A DNA stretch of 64,000 nt, taken from the NCBI RefSeq assembly GCF_014650875.1, contig NZ_BMVU01000015.1, forward strand, positions 1 to 64,000. Direction: 5' to 3'. The stretch is from Streptomyces minutiscleroticus. GTDB lineage: Bacteria > Actinomycetota > Actinomycetes > Streptomycetales > Streptomycetaceae. Position numbers and translations under genes: made by a program. Every line of letters starts with the position of its first letter. Within the stretch, counting starts at the first letter, position 1. Positions 41,217-49,134 of the stretch are shown here, piece after piece. The notes beneath the pieces are model-generated. The model saw only the letters and a list, made by a program, of their open reading frames with translations, was not told the origin of the DNA and ran no database searches.

Positions 41217-42620
41217 TCAGACGAGGACCGCGTACATGAGGAGCGACATGGCCAGGCCCATCACGGCGACGATCGTCGACAGGACCGACCAGGTCTTGAT
41301 GTTCTGGGCGACGCTCATGCCGAAGTACTCCTTGGAGAGCCAGAAGCCGGCGTCGTTGACGTGCGAGAAGAACAGCGATCCGGCGCCGACGGCCAGCGCG
41401 ATGAGGGACGCCTCCACCGTCGGGGCACCCGCCGCGAGGGGCGCCATGATGCCGGCGGCGGCCGTGGTGGCGACGGTGGCCGAGCCGGTGGCCAGCCGGA
41501 TCAGGACGGCCAGCAGCCACCCCAGCACCAGGACCGGCATGTGCGCCTCGGCGGCGGCCTTGCCGATGGCGTCGGCGACGCCGGTGTCCACGATCAGCTG
41601 CTTGAAGCCGCCGCCCGCGCCGACGATCAGCAGGATGCCGGCGACGGCGGGCAGACCCGCGGTGACGATGGCGCGCACCTCGGACCGGCTGCGCCCCAGC
41701 CCCCAGCCGAAGAGGGCCATGGCGACCAGCACGGCGATGAACATCGCCACGAGCGGCGTGCCCAGGAAGTCGAGCAGGTGGTTGTACCAGGCCCCGCCCG
41801 GGAAGGCGATGTCGGCGACCGACTTGGCGAGCATGAGCACGACCGGCAGAGCGATCGCGCCGATCGAGGCACCGAATCCGGGCGTGCGAGCCGTCGCCGG
41901 CCCGTCCGCGCCCTGGGACGTCATGAGCGACTCCACCAGTTCGGCGGGGGCCTCGGTGCGCACGTGCCGGGAGATGAACCTCGCGTAGAGCGGGCCCGCC
42001 ACGATCACCGTGGGGATCGCCGCGACCAGGCCGAGTCCGAGCGTGGTGCCGATGTCGGCCTTCAGCGTGCTGACCGCGACCAGCGGGCCGGGGTGCGGCG
42101 GCACGAACGCGTGCAGCGTGCCGAGTCCGGCCAGCGCCGGGACGGCCAGCAGGACGAGCGGCGTACGCGTCCGGTTGGCCATGACCACGATGATCGGAAT
42201 CAGCAGGACGAGGCCGACCTCGAAGAACATCGGCAGGCCGATGATCGCGGCGATCAGCGCCATGGACCAGGGCAGCAGCCGCGGCCCGGACCGGGAACCG
42301 ATGGTGTCGACGATCCGGTCGACGGCGCCGGAGTCCGCGAGCAGTTTGCCGAGGATCGCGCCGAGGGCGATCAGCGCGCCGGTGGAGCCGAGGGTCGCGC
42401 CCATGCCGTCGCCGAACGACTCGACGACCTGGGCCAGTTCGGTGCCCGAACCGATGCCGAGGACGACGGAGCCGCCGATCAGTGCGATGAACGGGTGGAA
42501 GTCGCACAGCGCGATGAGGGAGACGATCACGGCGATCGCCAGGGCGACCATGACGATCAGCCGTGTGTCGTGCCCGGTCCACGGCGCGGCTGCCAGAGGC
42601 AGGGCGAGCGGGGCCATCAT
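41217..42620 (-). CDS. GntP-family sugar-acid:proton symporter
   Basis: This 467-residue permease has about 12-14 membrane segments and GntP-family text: DFHPFIALIGGSVVLGIGSG, GLPMFFEVGLVLLIPIIVVM, HAFVPPHPGPLVAVSTLKAD and GAGSLFFSHVNDAGFWLSKE. GntP proteins import gluconate and related aldonates with protons. It lies 61 bases downstream of the RpiB-type gene and upstream of the dehydrogenase, so it presumably brings in the pathway's substrate. Tandem ATGs at 42620 and 42617 could both serve. Confidence 0.93.
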   Translation of the reverse strand: MMAPLALPLAAAPWTGHDTRLIVMVALAIAVIVSLIALCDFHPFIALIGGSVVLGIGSGTELAQVVESFGDGMGATLGSTGALIALGAILGKLLADSGAVDRIVDTIGSRSGPRLLPWSMALIAAIIGLPMFFEVGLVLLIPIIVVMANRTRTPLVLLAVPALAGLGTLHAFVPPHPGPLVAVSTLKADIGTTLGLGLVAAIPTVIVAGPLYARFISRHVRTEAPAELVESLMTSQGADGPATARTPGFGASIGAIALPVVLMLAKSVADIAFPGGAWYNHLLDFLGTPLVAMFIAVLVAMALFGWGLGRSRSEVRAIVTAGLPAVAGILLIVGAGGGFKQLIVDTGVADAIGKAAAEAHMPVLVLGWLLAVLIRLATGSATVATTAAAGIMAPLAAGAPTVEASLIALAVGAGSLFFSHVNDAGFWLSKEYFGMSVAQNIKTWSVLSTIVAVMGLAMSLLMYAVLV

Positions 42621-42681
42621 GGGGGTTGTCCTTACGTCGTTGTAAGAGGCGGCGGACGTCCGCGCGCCGCCGGGTGGGGGC

Positions 42682-43203
42682 TCAGCAGCCGGAGCCGGCT
42701 CCGTCGGCCGGCTCGGTGGCGCCGGTGTCGTAGGAGTCGAGGACCTGGACCTTGGCCCCGGAGGGCGAGGAGGGGTCGAAGCGGTAGCCGAGCCACTCGC
42801 CGACCAGGCGGCGCGCGAGTTCGAGCCCGATCACCCGCTGGCCCATGGTGAGCACCTGGGCGTTGTTGCTGAGTACGGCGCGTTCGACGGAGAAGCTGTC
42901 GTGCGCGGTCACCGCGCGCACGCCGCGCACCTTGTTCGCGCTGATCGCGACGCCCAGCCCGGTGCCGCAGAACAGCAGCGCCCGGTCCGCGTGGCCGTCG
43001 GCGACGAGCCGGGCCGCCGCGACGCCGATGTGCGGGTAGGCGGTGTGCTCGTCCTCGCCGACCCCGATGTCCTGGACGTGGGCGACCCGCGGATCGGCCT
43101 CGAGGTCGGCCTTGAGGGCCTCCTTGTACGCGTGTCCGGCGTCGTCGCTGCCGATGACGATGCGCAGCGGGGCAGGGGTGGTGGTCCGGTCGGGATGACT
43201 CAT
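42682..43203 (-). CDS. RpiB/LacAB-type sugar-phosphate isomerase
   Basis: This 173-residue protein has the RpiB/LacAB fold: VIGSDDAGHAYKEALKADLE at the N-terminus, the catalytic-base Cys79 in LLFCGTGLGVAISANKV and AHDSFSVERAVLSNNAQVLT. RpiB interconverts ribose and ribulose 5-phosphates, but members in tetritol clusters (DerI of Mycobacterium smegmatis) convert D-erythrulose 4-phosphate to D-erythrose 4-phosphate. The neighbouring DhaKL-type kinase favours the tetrose reaction here. The start at 43203 has AGGAA upstream. Confidence 0.88.
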   Translation of the reverse strand: MSHPDRTTTPAPLRIVIGSDDAGHAYKEALKADLEADPRVAHVQDIGVGEDEHTAYPHIGVAAARLVADGHADRALLFCGTGLGVAISANKVRGVRAVTAHDSFSVERAVLSNNAQVLTMGQRVIGLELARRLVGEWLGYRFDPSSPSGAKVQVLDSYDTGATEPADGAGSGC

Positions 43204-43564
43204 CGTCGGTTCCTGTTCCTGTAGGAGGGGTCGGGGAGGAAGGCGGGGTCGGCGTGGGCGCCGGGGGCGGGGGCCCGGCCGCGGTGGGCGGCCGGTGCCC
43301 GTCCGCGCCGTTGTGGGCTGCGGGGGCTGCGACGACGTCGTGGCCTGCGAAGGCTGCGCCGCGAGCAGCCGACGCCGGGTCGGAGGAGTCCCGCCGGCGA
43401 CACGGGCGGCCCGGCCGCGTTCCGGACGCCTCCGGCGGCGCGCGCGTGACCGGGGCGCCCGGGCGGAAGGCCCCTTCGCGAACAGCCCGGCCGTGGACGG
43501 TCGCGGCCCGTGGCGCTGCGGTCCGGCTCCGCCGGAAGGGCTCCGCCGCCCGGCGGCCGCCCGG
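43204..43564. other. Gene-free gap inside the sugar-acid cluster
   Basis: These 361 bases separate the kinase stop from the RpiB-type start on the same strand. Frames across it are Arg/Pro-rich shadows. No promoter or clear terminator was found, so it is unclear whether one transcript spans it. Confidence 0.35.
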
Positions 43565-45283
43565 CTACTTCGCGTGCTGATCGAGCAGTTCGGCGGCGGT
43601 GCGCGCGCACAGGGCCAGCGAGAGGGCCCCGGCGTCGGGCGTACCGATACTGCGTTCGGCGAGCGGCCTGGCGCGGCCCAGGCGCGGGGTGAGCGCGGCG
43701 GTCGCCTGAGCGGCGGAGCCCGCCTCGGCCGCCGCCCGGCCGAACGCGGCCACGGCGTCGTCGCCCCGGCCGACGGCGGCGGTGAAGGTCTCGACGAGCG
43801 GGACGAGCGCGTCCACGAGCGTCTTGTCGCCGGGCTCGGCACCGCCGAGGGACGTCACGGCGTCGAGGGCCGCGCGGACACCGGCGGCCGCACGCGCCGC
43901 GTCGACCGGTCCGGTGTCGCCGAGCTGCCGGGCGAGGGCGCGCAGCCCCACGCCCCACAGCACGCCGGAGGTGCCGCCGGCCTCGTCGGCCCAGGCGTCG
44001 GCGGCGGTGCTGAGCAGGCAGCGGGCGCCGGCCCCGCGGTCGTGCGCCTGTTCGGCGGCGCGTACGGCGGCGTCGACGCCCTTGGTCATGCCGCGCCCGT
44101 GGTCGCCGTCGCCCGCGACCGCGTCGATGCGGCCGAGTTCCGCGGCGGCGTCGTGCAGCGCCGTCCGTACGCCCCGCAGAACGGTGAGGATCGTGTCCGC
44201 GGCGTCGCGTGATGCCTCGTCCCCCTGGACGAGCGGTGTCCCGGGTACGGCGTCGGGCAGCGTGCGCGGCACGGCCGGGACCTCGGGCAGGGGCAGGCGC
44301 CGGAAACCGGGGGCGTCGGCGGGCGCGCACCACCAGCGCTCCAGGTCGTCGTCGAGCCACATCAGCGTCAGCGAGCACGCGGCCATGTCCAGGCTGGTGA
44401 CCAGCTCGCCGACCTCGGGCCGGACGACGGTGAGCCCGGCCGCGGAGAGCTCCCGCGCGATGTGGCCCCACAGCAGGAACAGTTCCTCGTACTTCGTCGC
44501 GCCGAGCCCGTTGAGGACCGCGGCGACCCGGGTGCCCGCCGTCGCGGGCCGCTCGGCGAGCAGACGGCGGACGAGGATCCCGGCGACGGTCGGGGCGTCG
44601 GCCATGTCGGCGTCCTCGACCCCGGGCTCGCCGTGGATGCCGAGGCCGATGGCCATCTTGCCCTCGGGCACGGTGAACAGCGGTGCGTCGGCGCCCGGCA
44701 TCGTGCAGCCGGCGAAGGCGATGCCGAAGGAGTGGGTGGCGTCGTTGGCACGGCGGGCCGCGGCCTCGACGTCGTCCAGGGCGAGGCCCTCCTCGGCCGC
44801 CGCGCCGGCGACCTTGAAGACGGTGAAGTCGCCCGCGATGCCGCGCCGTTCACCGCGCCGGTCGGCCGGGGCGCTGGCCACGTCGTCGGTGACCAGCACC
44901 GTACGGGTGTCGATGCCGGCGTCACGCAGCCGGGCCTGGGCCATGCCGAAGTTCATGCGGTCGCCCGCGTAGTTGCCGAAGCAGAAGAGGACTCCGCCGC
45001 CCGTGTCGGCGGCTCGTGCCACGGACTCGGCCTGCCGGCTGGAGGGCGAGGTGAAGATGTTGCCGACCACCGCGCCCGCGGCGAGCCCGCCGCCGACGAG
45101 CCCGCTGAACGCCGGGTAGTGCCCCGAGCCGCCGCCGACGACCACGGCGACCCGGCCGTGGCGGGGCGGTCCGCTGCGTATGACACCGCCGGGCACGAGG
45201 GTGACGTGCTCGGGGTGGGCGGCGGCGAATCCGCGCAGCTGGTCCTCGCTGAAACGTGCGGGGTCGGCGTACAGCCTGGTCAT
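43565..45283 (-). CDS. DhaK-DhaL fusion kinase (dihydroxyacetone/tetrulose kinase family)
   Basis: This 572-residue ATP-dependent ketose kinase has a DhaK domain (residues 1-330) with GGGSGHYPAFSGLVG (His55), FGNYAGDRMNFGMA and IGLGIHGEPG, whose His217 should bind the keto group covalently. The DhaL domain (about 365-570) has the magnesium-nucleotide motif GDGDHGRGM (392-400), GGTSGVLWG and GDKTLVDALVP. The YPAF and FGNYAGD variants depart from classical DHA kinases (usually EPAH and KNYTGD) and suggest a different ketose. In context, erythrulose is the best candidate, as in the LerK/DerK kinases. The ATG is at 45283. Confidence 0.9.
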   Translation of the reverse strand: MTRLYADPARFSEDQLRGFAAAHPEHVTLVPGGVIRSGPPRHGRVAVVVGGGSGHYPAFSGLVGGGLAAGAVVGNIFTSPSSRQAESVARAADTGGGVLFCFGNYAGDRMNFGMAQARLRDAGIDTRTVLVTDDVASAPADRRGERRGIAGDFTVFKVAGAAAEEGLALDDVEAAARRANDATHSFGIAFAGCTMPGADAPLFTVPEGKMAIGLGIHGEPGVEDADMADAPTVAGILVRRLLAERPATAGTRVAAVLNGLGATKYEELFLLWGHIARELSAAGLTVVRPEVGELVTSLDMAACSLTLMWLDDDLERWWCAPADAPGFRRLPLPEVPAVPRTLPDAVPGTPLVQGDEASRDAADTILTVLRGVRTALHDAAAELGRIDAVAGDGDHGRGMTKGVDAAVRAAEQAHDRGAGARCLLSTAADAWADEAGGTSGVLWGVGLRALARQLGDTGPVDAARAAAGVRAALDAVTSLGGAEPGDKTLVDALVPLVETFTAAVGRGDDAVAAFGRAAAEAGSAAQATAALTPRLGRARPLAERSIGTPDAGALSLALCARTAAELLDQHAK

Positions 45284-45845
45284 GGTCGCTGATTCCTTGT
45301 CGGGAGGCGGTGACGCGCTTCGGTGCGCGCCGGGGGCGGGAGGGGCGGTCGGCGGTGCCGGGCCCGTCCGGCCCGGGAGGGAGCCGGACCGGCGACGCGC
45401 CTTGGCGGTCTCGTGCCGCGGAGGGCGTGGGCCGCGAGGGGTGTGGGCCGTTCGCACTCGGTCGGTCCGGGTGCGAGGTGGGGTGGTACAGCACCCGGGC
45501 GGGTGCGGCCGGCCCGGAGCGGTCGAAGTTGAAGGCGGCTCGGCGCGCGTCGGGCCGACGGTGACGCCACGGGGGCGGCGCACCGCCCGCGCGCCGGACC
45601 GCGACGGGGCGGACCAAGGGGTTGCGGGGGCCGGTCCCGCCGGGACGGGGCGGACCAGGGGGTTGCGGGGTCCGGTCCCACCGGGACGGGGCCGCCCCGC
45701 GGGGCGCCGTGCGGCCGTCGGAGCCGGGCCGGTCGGGGCGCTTGAAAGGCGCACGGGACAGCCGGGTCCGGACGGATCACCCCCCGAAGGCGGCGGGGGC
45801 CGTCGGCGCCCGGTCCGGTCGGGCGGGTCCGGCGGCCGGCGACGG
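45284..45845. other. Long gene-free gap inside the sugar-acid cluster
   Basis: These 562 bases lie between the TIM-barrel gene and the kinase gene on the same strand. Frames through it look like shadows. It contains a 41-bp tandem repeat (45603-45695). No promoter for the kinase was found. Confidence 0.4.
45603..45695. repeat. 41-bp tandem repeat
   Basis: Units starting at 45603, 45644 and 45685 (last one partial) begin gacggggcggacc or a close variant. The first two differ at a few positions (for example caaggggttgc versus cagggggttgc). The repeat lies between the TIM-barrel and kinase genes. Confidence 0.8.
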
Positions 45846-46784
45846 TCAGGCCGACGGGCGGCTGGGCAGGATGCGTCGCAGGTAGTCGCGGTTCGCGGCG
45901 GAGACGCTGAGCCCGTCGCCGCCGTAGTGCTCCACGCAGAACGCGCCGTTGAAGCCGTGGGCGAGGGCGATCCCGACGGCCTGCCGGTAGCTGACGAAGC
46001 CGGACTCCATGGGGGCGGGCGAGGTCAGGACGGTGCCGGTGGCGGGGTCCTCCATGCGGTAGTAGTTCTTCACGTGCCAGTAGTTGGCGTGCGGCAGCGT
46101 CTTGGTGACCATCGACTCCCATGACTCGATGGGGCGCTGCATACGGATGAGGTTGCCCAGGTCCGGGTTGAGGCCGACGTTGTCGCGCTCGATGTCGGTG
46201 AGCAGCGCGACGGCCGAGTCGGCGGTGCCGAGGTAGGTGTCCTCGTACATCTCGAGGGACAGCTCCACGCCCACCGAGGCGGCGTGGTCGGCGAGTTCGC
46301 GCAGCCGGACCACGGCCTTGTGCCAGGTCTCCTTGTCGCCGACCGGGTCCTTCGGGCCGGGCACCGTCCAGAACCAGAGCACGGCCCGCTGTTCGGGCGT
46401 GAGCGGCCGGTGCAGGCCGACGGAGACCAGCGGGACGCCGAGCGCGGCGGCCGCGTCGATGGTGCGGTGCGAGTAGGCGAGGTTGTCGTCGCCGTCGACG
46501 GGGTCGATCACGCTGCGGCGGATCGCGGAGATGGCGGTGGCGGTCAGCCCGACCTGGGCGAGCGTGGCGCGCAGCTCCTCGAGACGGGCCGGGGAGAGGT
46601 CTCCGGGGCGCAGCCAGGCGTCGGTCAGGTCGACCTCGGTGAACCCGGCGTCCGTCACTTCCTGCAGAGTCTGCGCCCACTGCTGCGCGGACCGGTCCTG
46701 GGTGGAGACCCCGTCGGGCCCGGTGTTCGGGAACTGCAGGAGGGCGGCGGCGATCGGCCAGGTTTCTGCGGTGTGAGTCAGCAT
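45846..46784 (-). CDS. Xylose-isomerase-like TIM-barrel protein (sugar isomerase or decarboxylase)
   Basis: This 312-residue protein has the AP-endonuclease-2/xylose-isomerase TIM-barrel layout. Likely divalent-metal ligands are Glu178 (VELSLEMYED), Asp208 (GLNPDLGN), His237 (YWHVKNYY) and Glu285 (FCVEHYGGD). It is the first gene of the cluster, behind a consensus -35 and a palindrome. Relatives act as hydroxypyruvate isomerases, tetrulose-phosphate isomerases or, in apionate catabolism, as 3-oxo-isoapionate decarboxylase (OiaC). Which of these applies cannot be told by eye. The ATG at 46784 has AAAGGA upstream. Confidence 0.85.
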   Translation of the reverse strand: MLTHTAETWPIAAALLQFPNTGPDGVSTQDRSAQQWAQTLQEVTDAGFTEVDLTDAWLRPGDLSPARLEELRATLAQVGLTATAISAIRRSVIDPVDGDDNLAYSHRTIDAAAALGVPLVSVGLHRPLTPEQRAVLWFWTVPGPKDPVGDKETWHKAVVRLRELADHAASVGVELSLEMYEDTYLGTADSAVALLTDIERDNVGLNPDLGNLIRMQRPIESWESMVTKTLPHANYWHVKNYYRMEDPATGTVLTSPAPMESGFVSYRQAVGIALAHGFNGAFCVEHYGGDGLSVSAANRDYLRRILPSRPSA

Positions 46785-46802
46785 CGGCTTCCTTTCTCTA
46801 TT

Positions 46803-46835
46803 TCCTATAGGATCTACGATCGAGCCGCCTGTCAA
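46803..46835 (-). promoter_or_regulatory. Promoter and GntR-type operator of the sugar-acid cluster
   Basis: On the minus strand TTGACA (46830-46835) is followed after 17 bases by TCCTAT as -10 (46807-46812). A perfect 10-bp palindrome TCCTATAGGA (46803-46812) covers this -10, about 20 bases before the start codon. The FCD regulator encoded at the cluster's other end is the likely ligand-responsive repressor. Confidence 0.7.
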
Positions 46836-47208
46836 GAGTGCTACGGCTCACACCGGCCCGCGGCGGGCGCCGTCCCCTCCGCCCGGCCGGGAGGGAGCGG
46901 AGCGAGGAGGACCAGGGGCGCGAGGCGTCGGAGCGTTCGCGGGACCGGGTGGTCAGCGGCACCCGCCCGCCGTTCGGCGACCGGGCTCGCGGCGGCAGCG
47001 CCTGCACCCCGCCGCGCTTCGCCGGTCGGCACTACGCCCCGGGACCGGCCGCTGAGCCTCCCCGGATCCACCGGGCCTCATGCCCGGCCCATCAAGGAGG
47101 AGAGGGCCCGGTGGGCCGGTCACCCGCGCGGACGTGACGGGGGCAGAATCCCGGCCAAGGGCGGCTGCACGGCTCCCGCGGTCCGGATTCGACGGGACGG
47201 AATTCACC
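46836..47208. other. Gene-free gap between the sugar-acid cluster and the decaying patch
   Basis: No credible gene is seen in these 373 bases. The open frame upstream of 47209 is Arg/Pro-rich and appears to be a non-coding extension. Confidence 0.4.
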
Positions 47209-47967
47209 ATGGAACTCACCCTCGACGGTGACTGGAGTGCGACAGTGACGGGCGATCCGCTGCGCGTCACCCCGCGCTTCGACTTCCTGGACCGATGTGT
47301 GCGCGTTGCGGAGTACGCGGACGTGGAGGAGTGGCAGCGGTTTCTCGCGGCCACCTTCGGCAGCCGGGAGTAGCTGTGGGACGATCCGGACGAGCTTCGG
47401 TTCGGCCGGGTCAGCAGGGAACTGGTCGGTGCCGGCCTCCGGTTGCCCCATGGGTCCGTCCCCGCCGAGGACGCCGCCCGCGTCCCCGTCGCTCCCCCCG
47501 TTCGCCCGGGCGGGCTGCGCGCGAGGGAGATCCGGGATTTCCGGCACGCGATGTGCACGGAGCTGTGCCGCGCCCCCGGGGACACCGCGCTCACCTGTCT
47601 GCGCGACCTCGACGTGCTGGACGAGCCGCTGGAGGCCCGTATCGGCATCGCCCCCGACGTGGCGCTCCTGGTCCAGCACGGCACCGTCGTCGGCTGGAGC
47701 CTCACCGACCCCGTGCGGTACCTGACCACCGGCTTCGCCGCCCCCGACCCGGCTCCCCCCGCACCGGCCACCCAACCCCTGTTCACCGCGTGCATGGACC
47801 TGATCACCACGTCACTGCTCGACGAGGTGCGGGACCGGGTCCCGGCCGCCCTGGACCGGCTCCGGGAACTCGACCACGGACTGCGCGACCAGCAAGAGGA
47901 CCGGCACCGCGCCGACGCCCTGTACGCGCTCATCGGCAACCTCGTCGAGGACTACAAGAACTGGTGA
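47209..47967 (+). pseudogene. Hypothetical protein gene with an in-frame amber codon
   Basis: The frame from the ATG at 47209 reads MELTLDGDWSATVTGDPLRV and runs to a TAG at 47371-47373 after 54 residues. The same frame then continues without a break (LWDDPDELRFGRVSRELVGA) to the TGA ending at 47967, ending LIGNLVEDYKNW. Both halves have a natural amino acid composition, so the ancestral protein was about 252 residues; a CAG or GAG codon probably became TAG. No ribosome site supports independent translation of the second half. I do not recognise the family. Confidence 0.7.
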
Positions 47968-48063
47968 CCGGGATCAGGACTGCGCCCCGGAGACAGCGCG
48001 CTCCATGGAAACCCGGACCTCCGTAAGCCGCGCGCAGGAGACGAAGCGGACGTTGAAATCGAC

Positions 48064-48683
48064 ATGCCCGACAAAGTCACGAGCCGGGTTCCTGCGGACG
48101 GTCCGGACGTATTGCTGTCGGACGCACCAGGGAGACCCGTACGGATCAGAGGTGTCGTCACCGGTGTCGACAAAAACGCCGTGGTGGCAATCAACGCCTT
48201 GCCGCGAATCCTTCGGATGCCCGCGCGGAAGAGCAGATCTGGGAGGCACTGCGGGAACTGGGCACCACCAGGATGGGACGGACGGACCTCAGCGACGCCA
48301 TCCGCCTGCGCTGGGCCCGCCTGGCCGTTGCCGCCGTTGCGAACAAGTACATCGGCTCACACGACAGCGATGCCAGAAAGGACGTCGAACTCGTACAGCT
48401 GAGGGCAGCCATGATAAAGAATCTGGGCCCCGATGCCGGAGATCCGGACAGAAATCCAGAACTCCTGTCCCGGTACATCACAGAAAAGTGCGGGATATCC
48501 TACGCCGATATTTCCGCCGCGACAACCGAATGGCGAAAACTTCCCCCTGCGGAAATACTGAGACTGAGACGAATCAGGAACATGCTCAGTGCTGCGCAGG
48601 GAATCGATCAGCACCTGCTCACCGACAGTCCGATCAAAAGAGCTTCCGAGCAGTGGTTGACTCTGGTACCGAAGTTGCCCTGA
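48064..48683 (+). pseudogene. Hypothetical protein gene with an apparent one-base deletion
   Basis: From the ATG at 48064 the first frame is sensible up to GVVTGVDKNAVVAINAL (about 48199). Sense then moves to the next frame, which reads LAANPSDARAEEQIWEALRE and continues to a TGA ending at 48683 (WLTLVPKLP). Adding one C to the GCCTTG at about 48195-48200 restores one frame of about 207 residues. The intact part from the ATG at 48273 (136 residues) could still be made, but no ribosome site is evident. A+T content is higher than in neighbouring genes. The family was not recognised. Confidence 0.6.
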
Positions 48684-48726
48684 AGCCTCGGGGACCAGTG
48701 ATCACCTTTCATCCTGTGGGAAAGTC

Positions 48727-49031
48727 ATGGACACAGTGATGACCTCCCACTTCTCCGTCCGGCCCTACCCCGGGGAACCGATCGGCGGCCTCGACTGCGG
48801 CGACGTCGTCTGCAGCGGCGACCTGGGCACCGCCGCATCCAACGGCGCTCCGGACATGGGCATAATGATCTTTCCTCCCTGCAGGAACCCCTCGACGGCA
48901 TGCGCGATCCCATAGATTCCCGCCGCACACGGTTCGGTTTCCACGCCTCCGACTCCCACTTTTCCCTGACGTTCCTGAAGACCCGGGAAGGGGGTACGAG
49001 GCCATCGGCCCGACAGGAAGGGTCGGCATGA
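48727..49031 (+). pseudogene. Small hypothetical protein gene with an apparent one-base deletion
   Basis: The ATG at 48727 starts MDTVMTSHFSVRPYPGEPIG and stays sensible to APDMGIMIF near 48873. The next frame then reads SLQEPLDGMRDPIDSRRTRF and FHASDSHFSLTFLKTREG to a TGA at 49029-49031. Inserting one C in TTTCCTCCC (48871-48879) restores a single protein of about 101 residues. As it stands the first frame stops at 48915 after 62 residues. The family was not recognised; its position after the two other broken genes supports decay. Confidence 0.6.
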
Positions 49032-49132
49032 CGGACGAGAGGGAACCGATTCGATCCCTACGGGCCGCTGCGGAGCGGATCGCGCTCACTCGGCTCGGCC
49101 GGAAACCACTCATACAGCGGCGGACGTCGTAG
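49028..49132 (+). CDS. Possible 34-residue ORF
   Basis: An ATG at 49028 overlaps the stop of the broken gene upstream (ATGA) and has GGAAGGG before it. It encodes a basic 34-residue peptide beginning MTDEREPIRSLRAAAERIAL and ends at a TAG three bases from the YjbQ stop on the other strand. It may be a small gene or the start of a truncated one; there is no similarity to go on. Confidence 0.25.
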   Translation: MTDEREPIRSLRAAAERIALTRLGRKPLIQRRTS

Positions 49133-49134
49133 AG

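Noticed and set aside
45280..46680. Minus-strand frame of 466 codons bridging the TIM-barrel and kinase genes
   Set aside because: It is out of frame with both, Arg/Pro-rich, and has no ribosome site.
39230..46784. Interpretation as a standard gluconate operon
   Set aside because: GntP and GntR would fit, but there is no gluconokinase or 6-phosphogluconate gene, and the DhaKL and RpiB proteins point to a ketotetrose.
48005..48739. Plus-strand 244-codon frame over the decaying patch
   Set aside because: Its composition (many Arg, Thr, Ser, Cys) is unlike protein, while the neighbouring frames give sensible segments on either side of a single shift.
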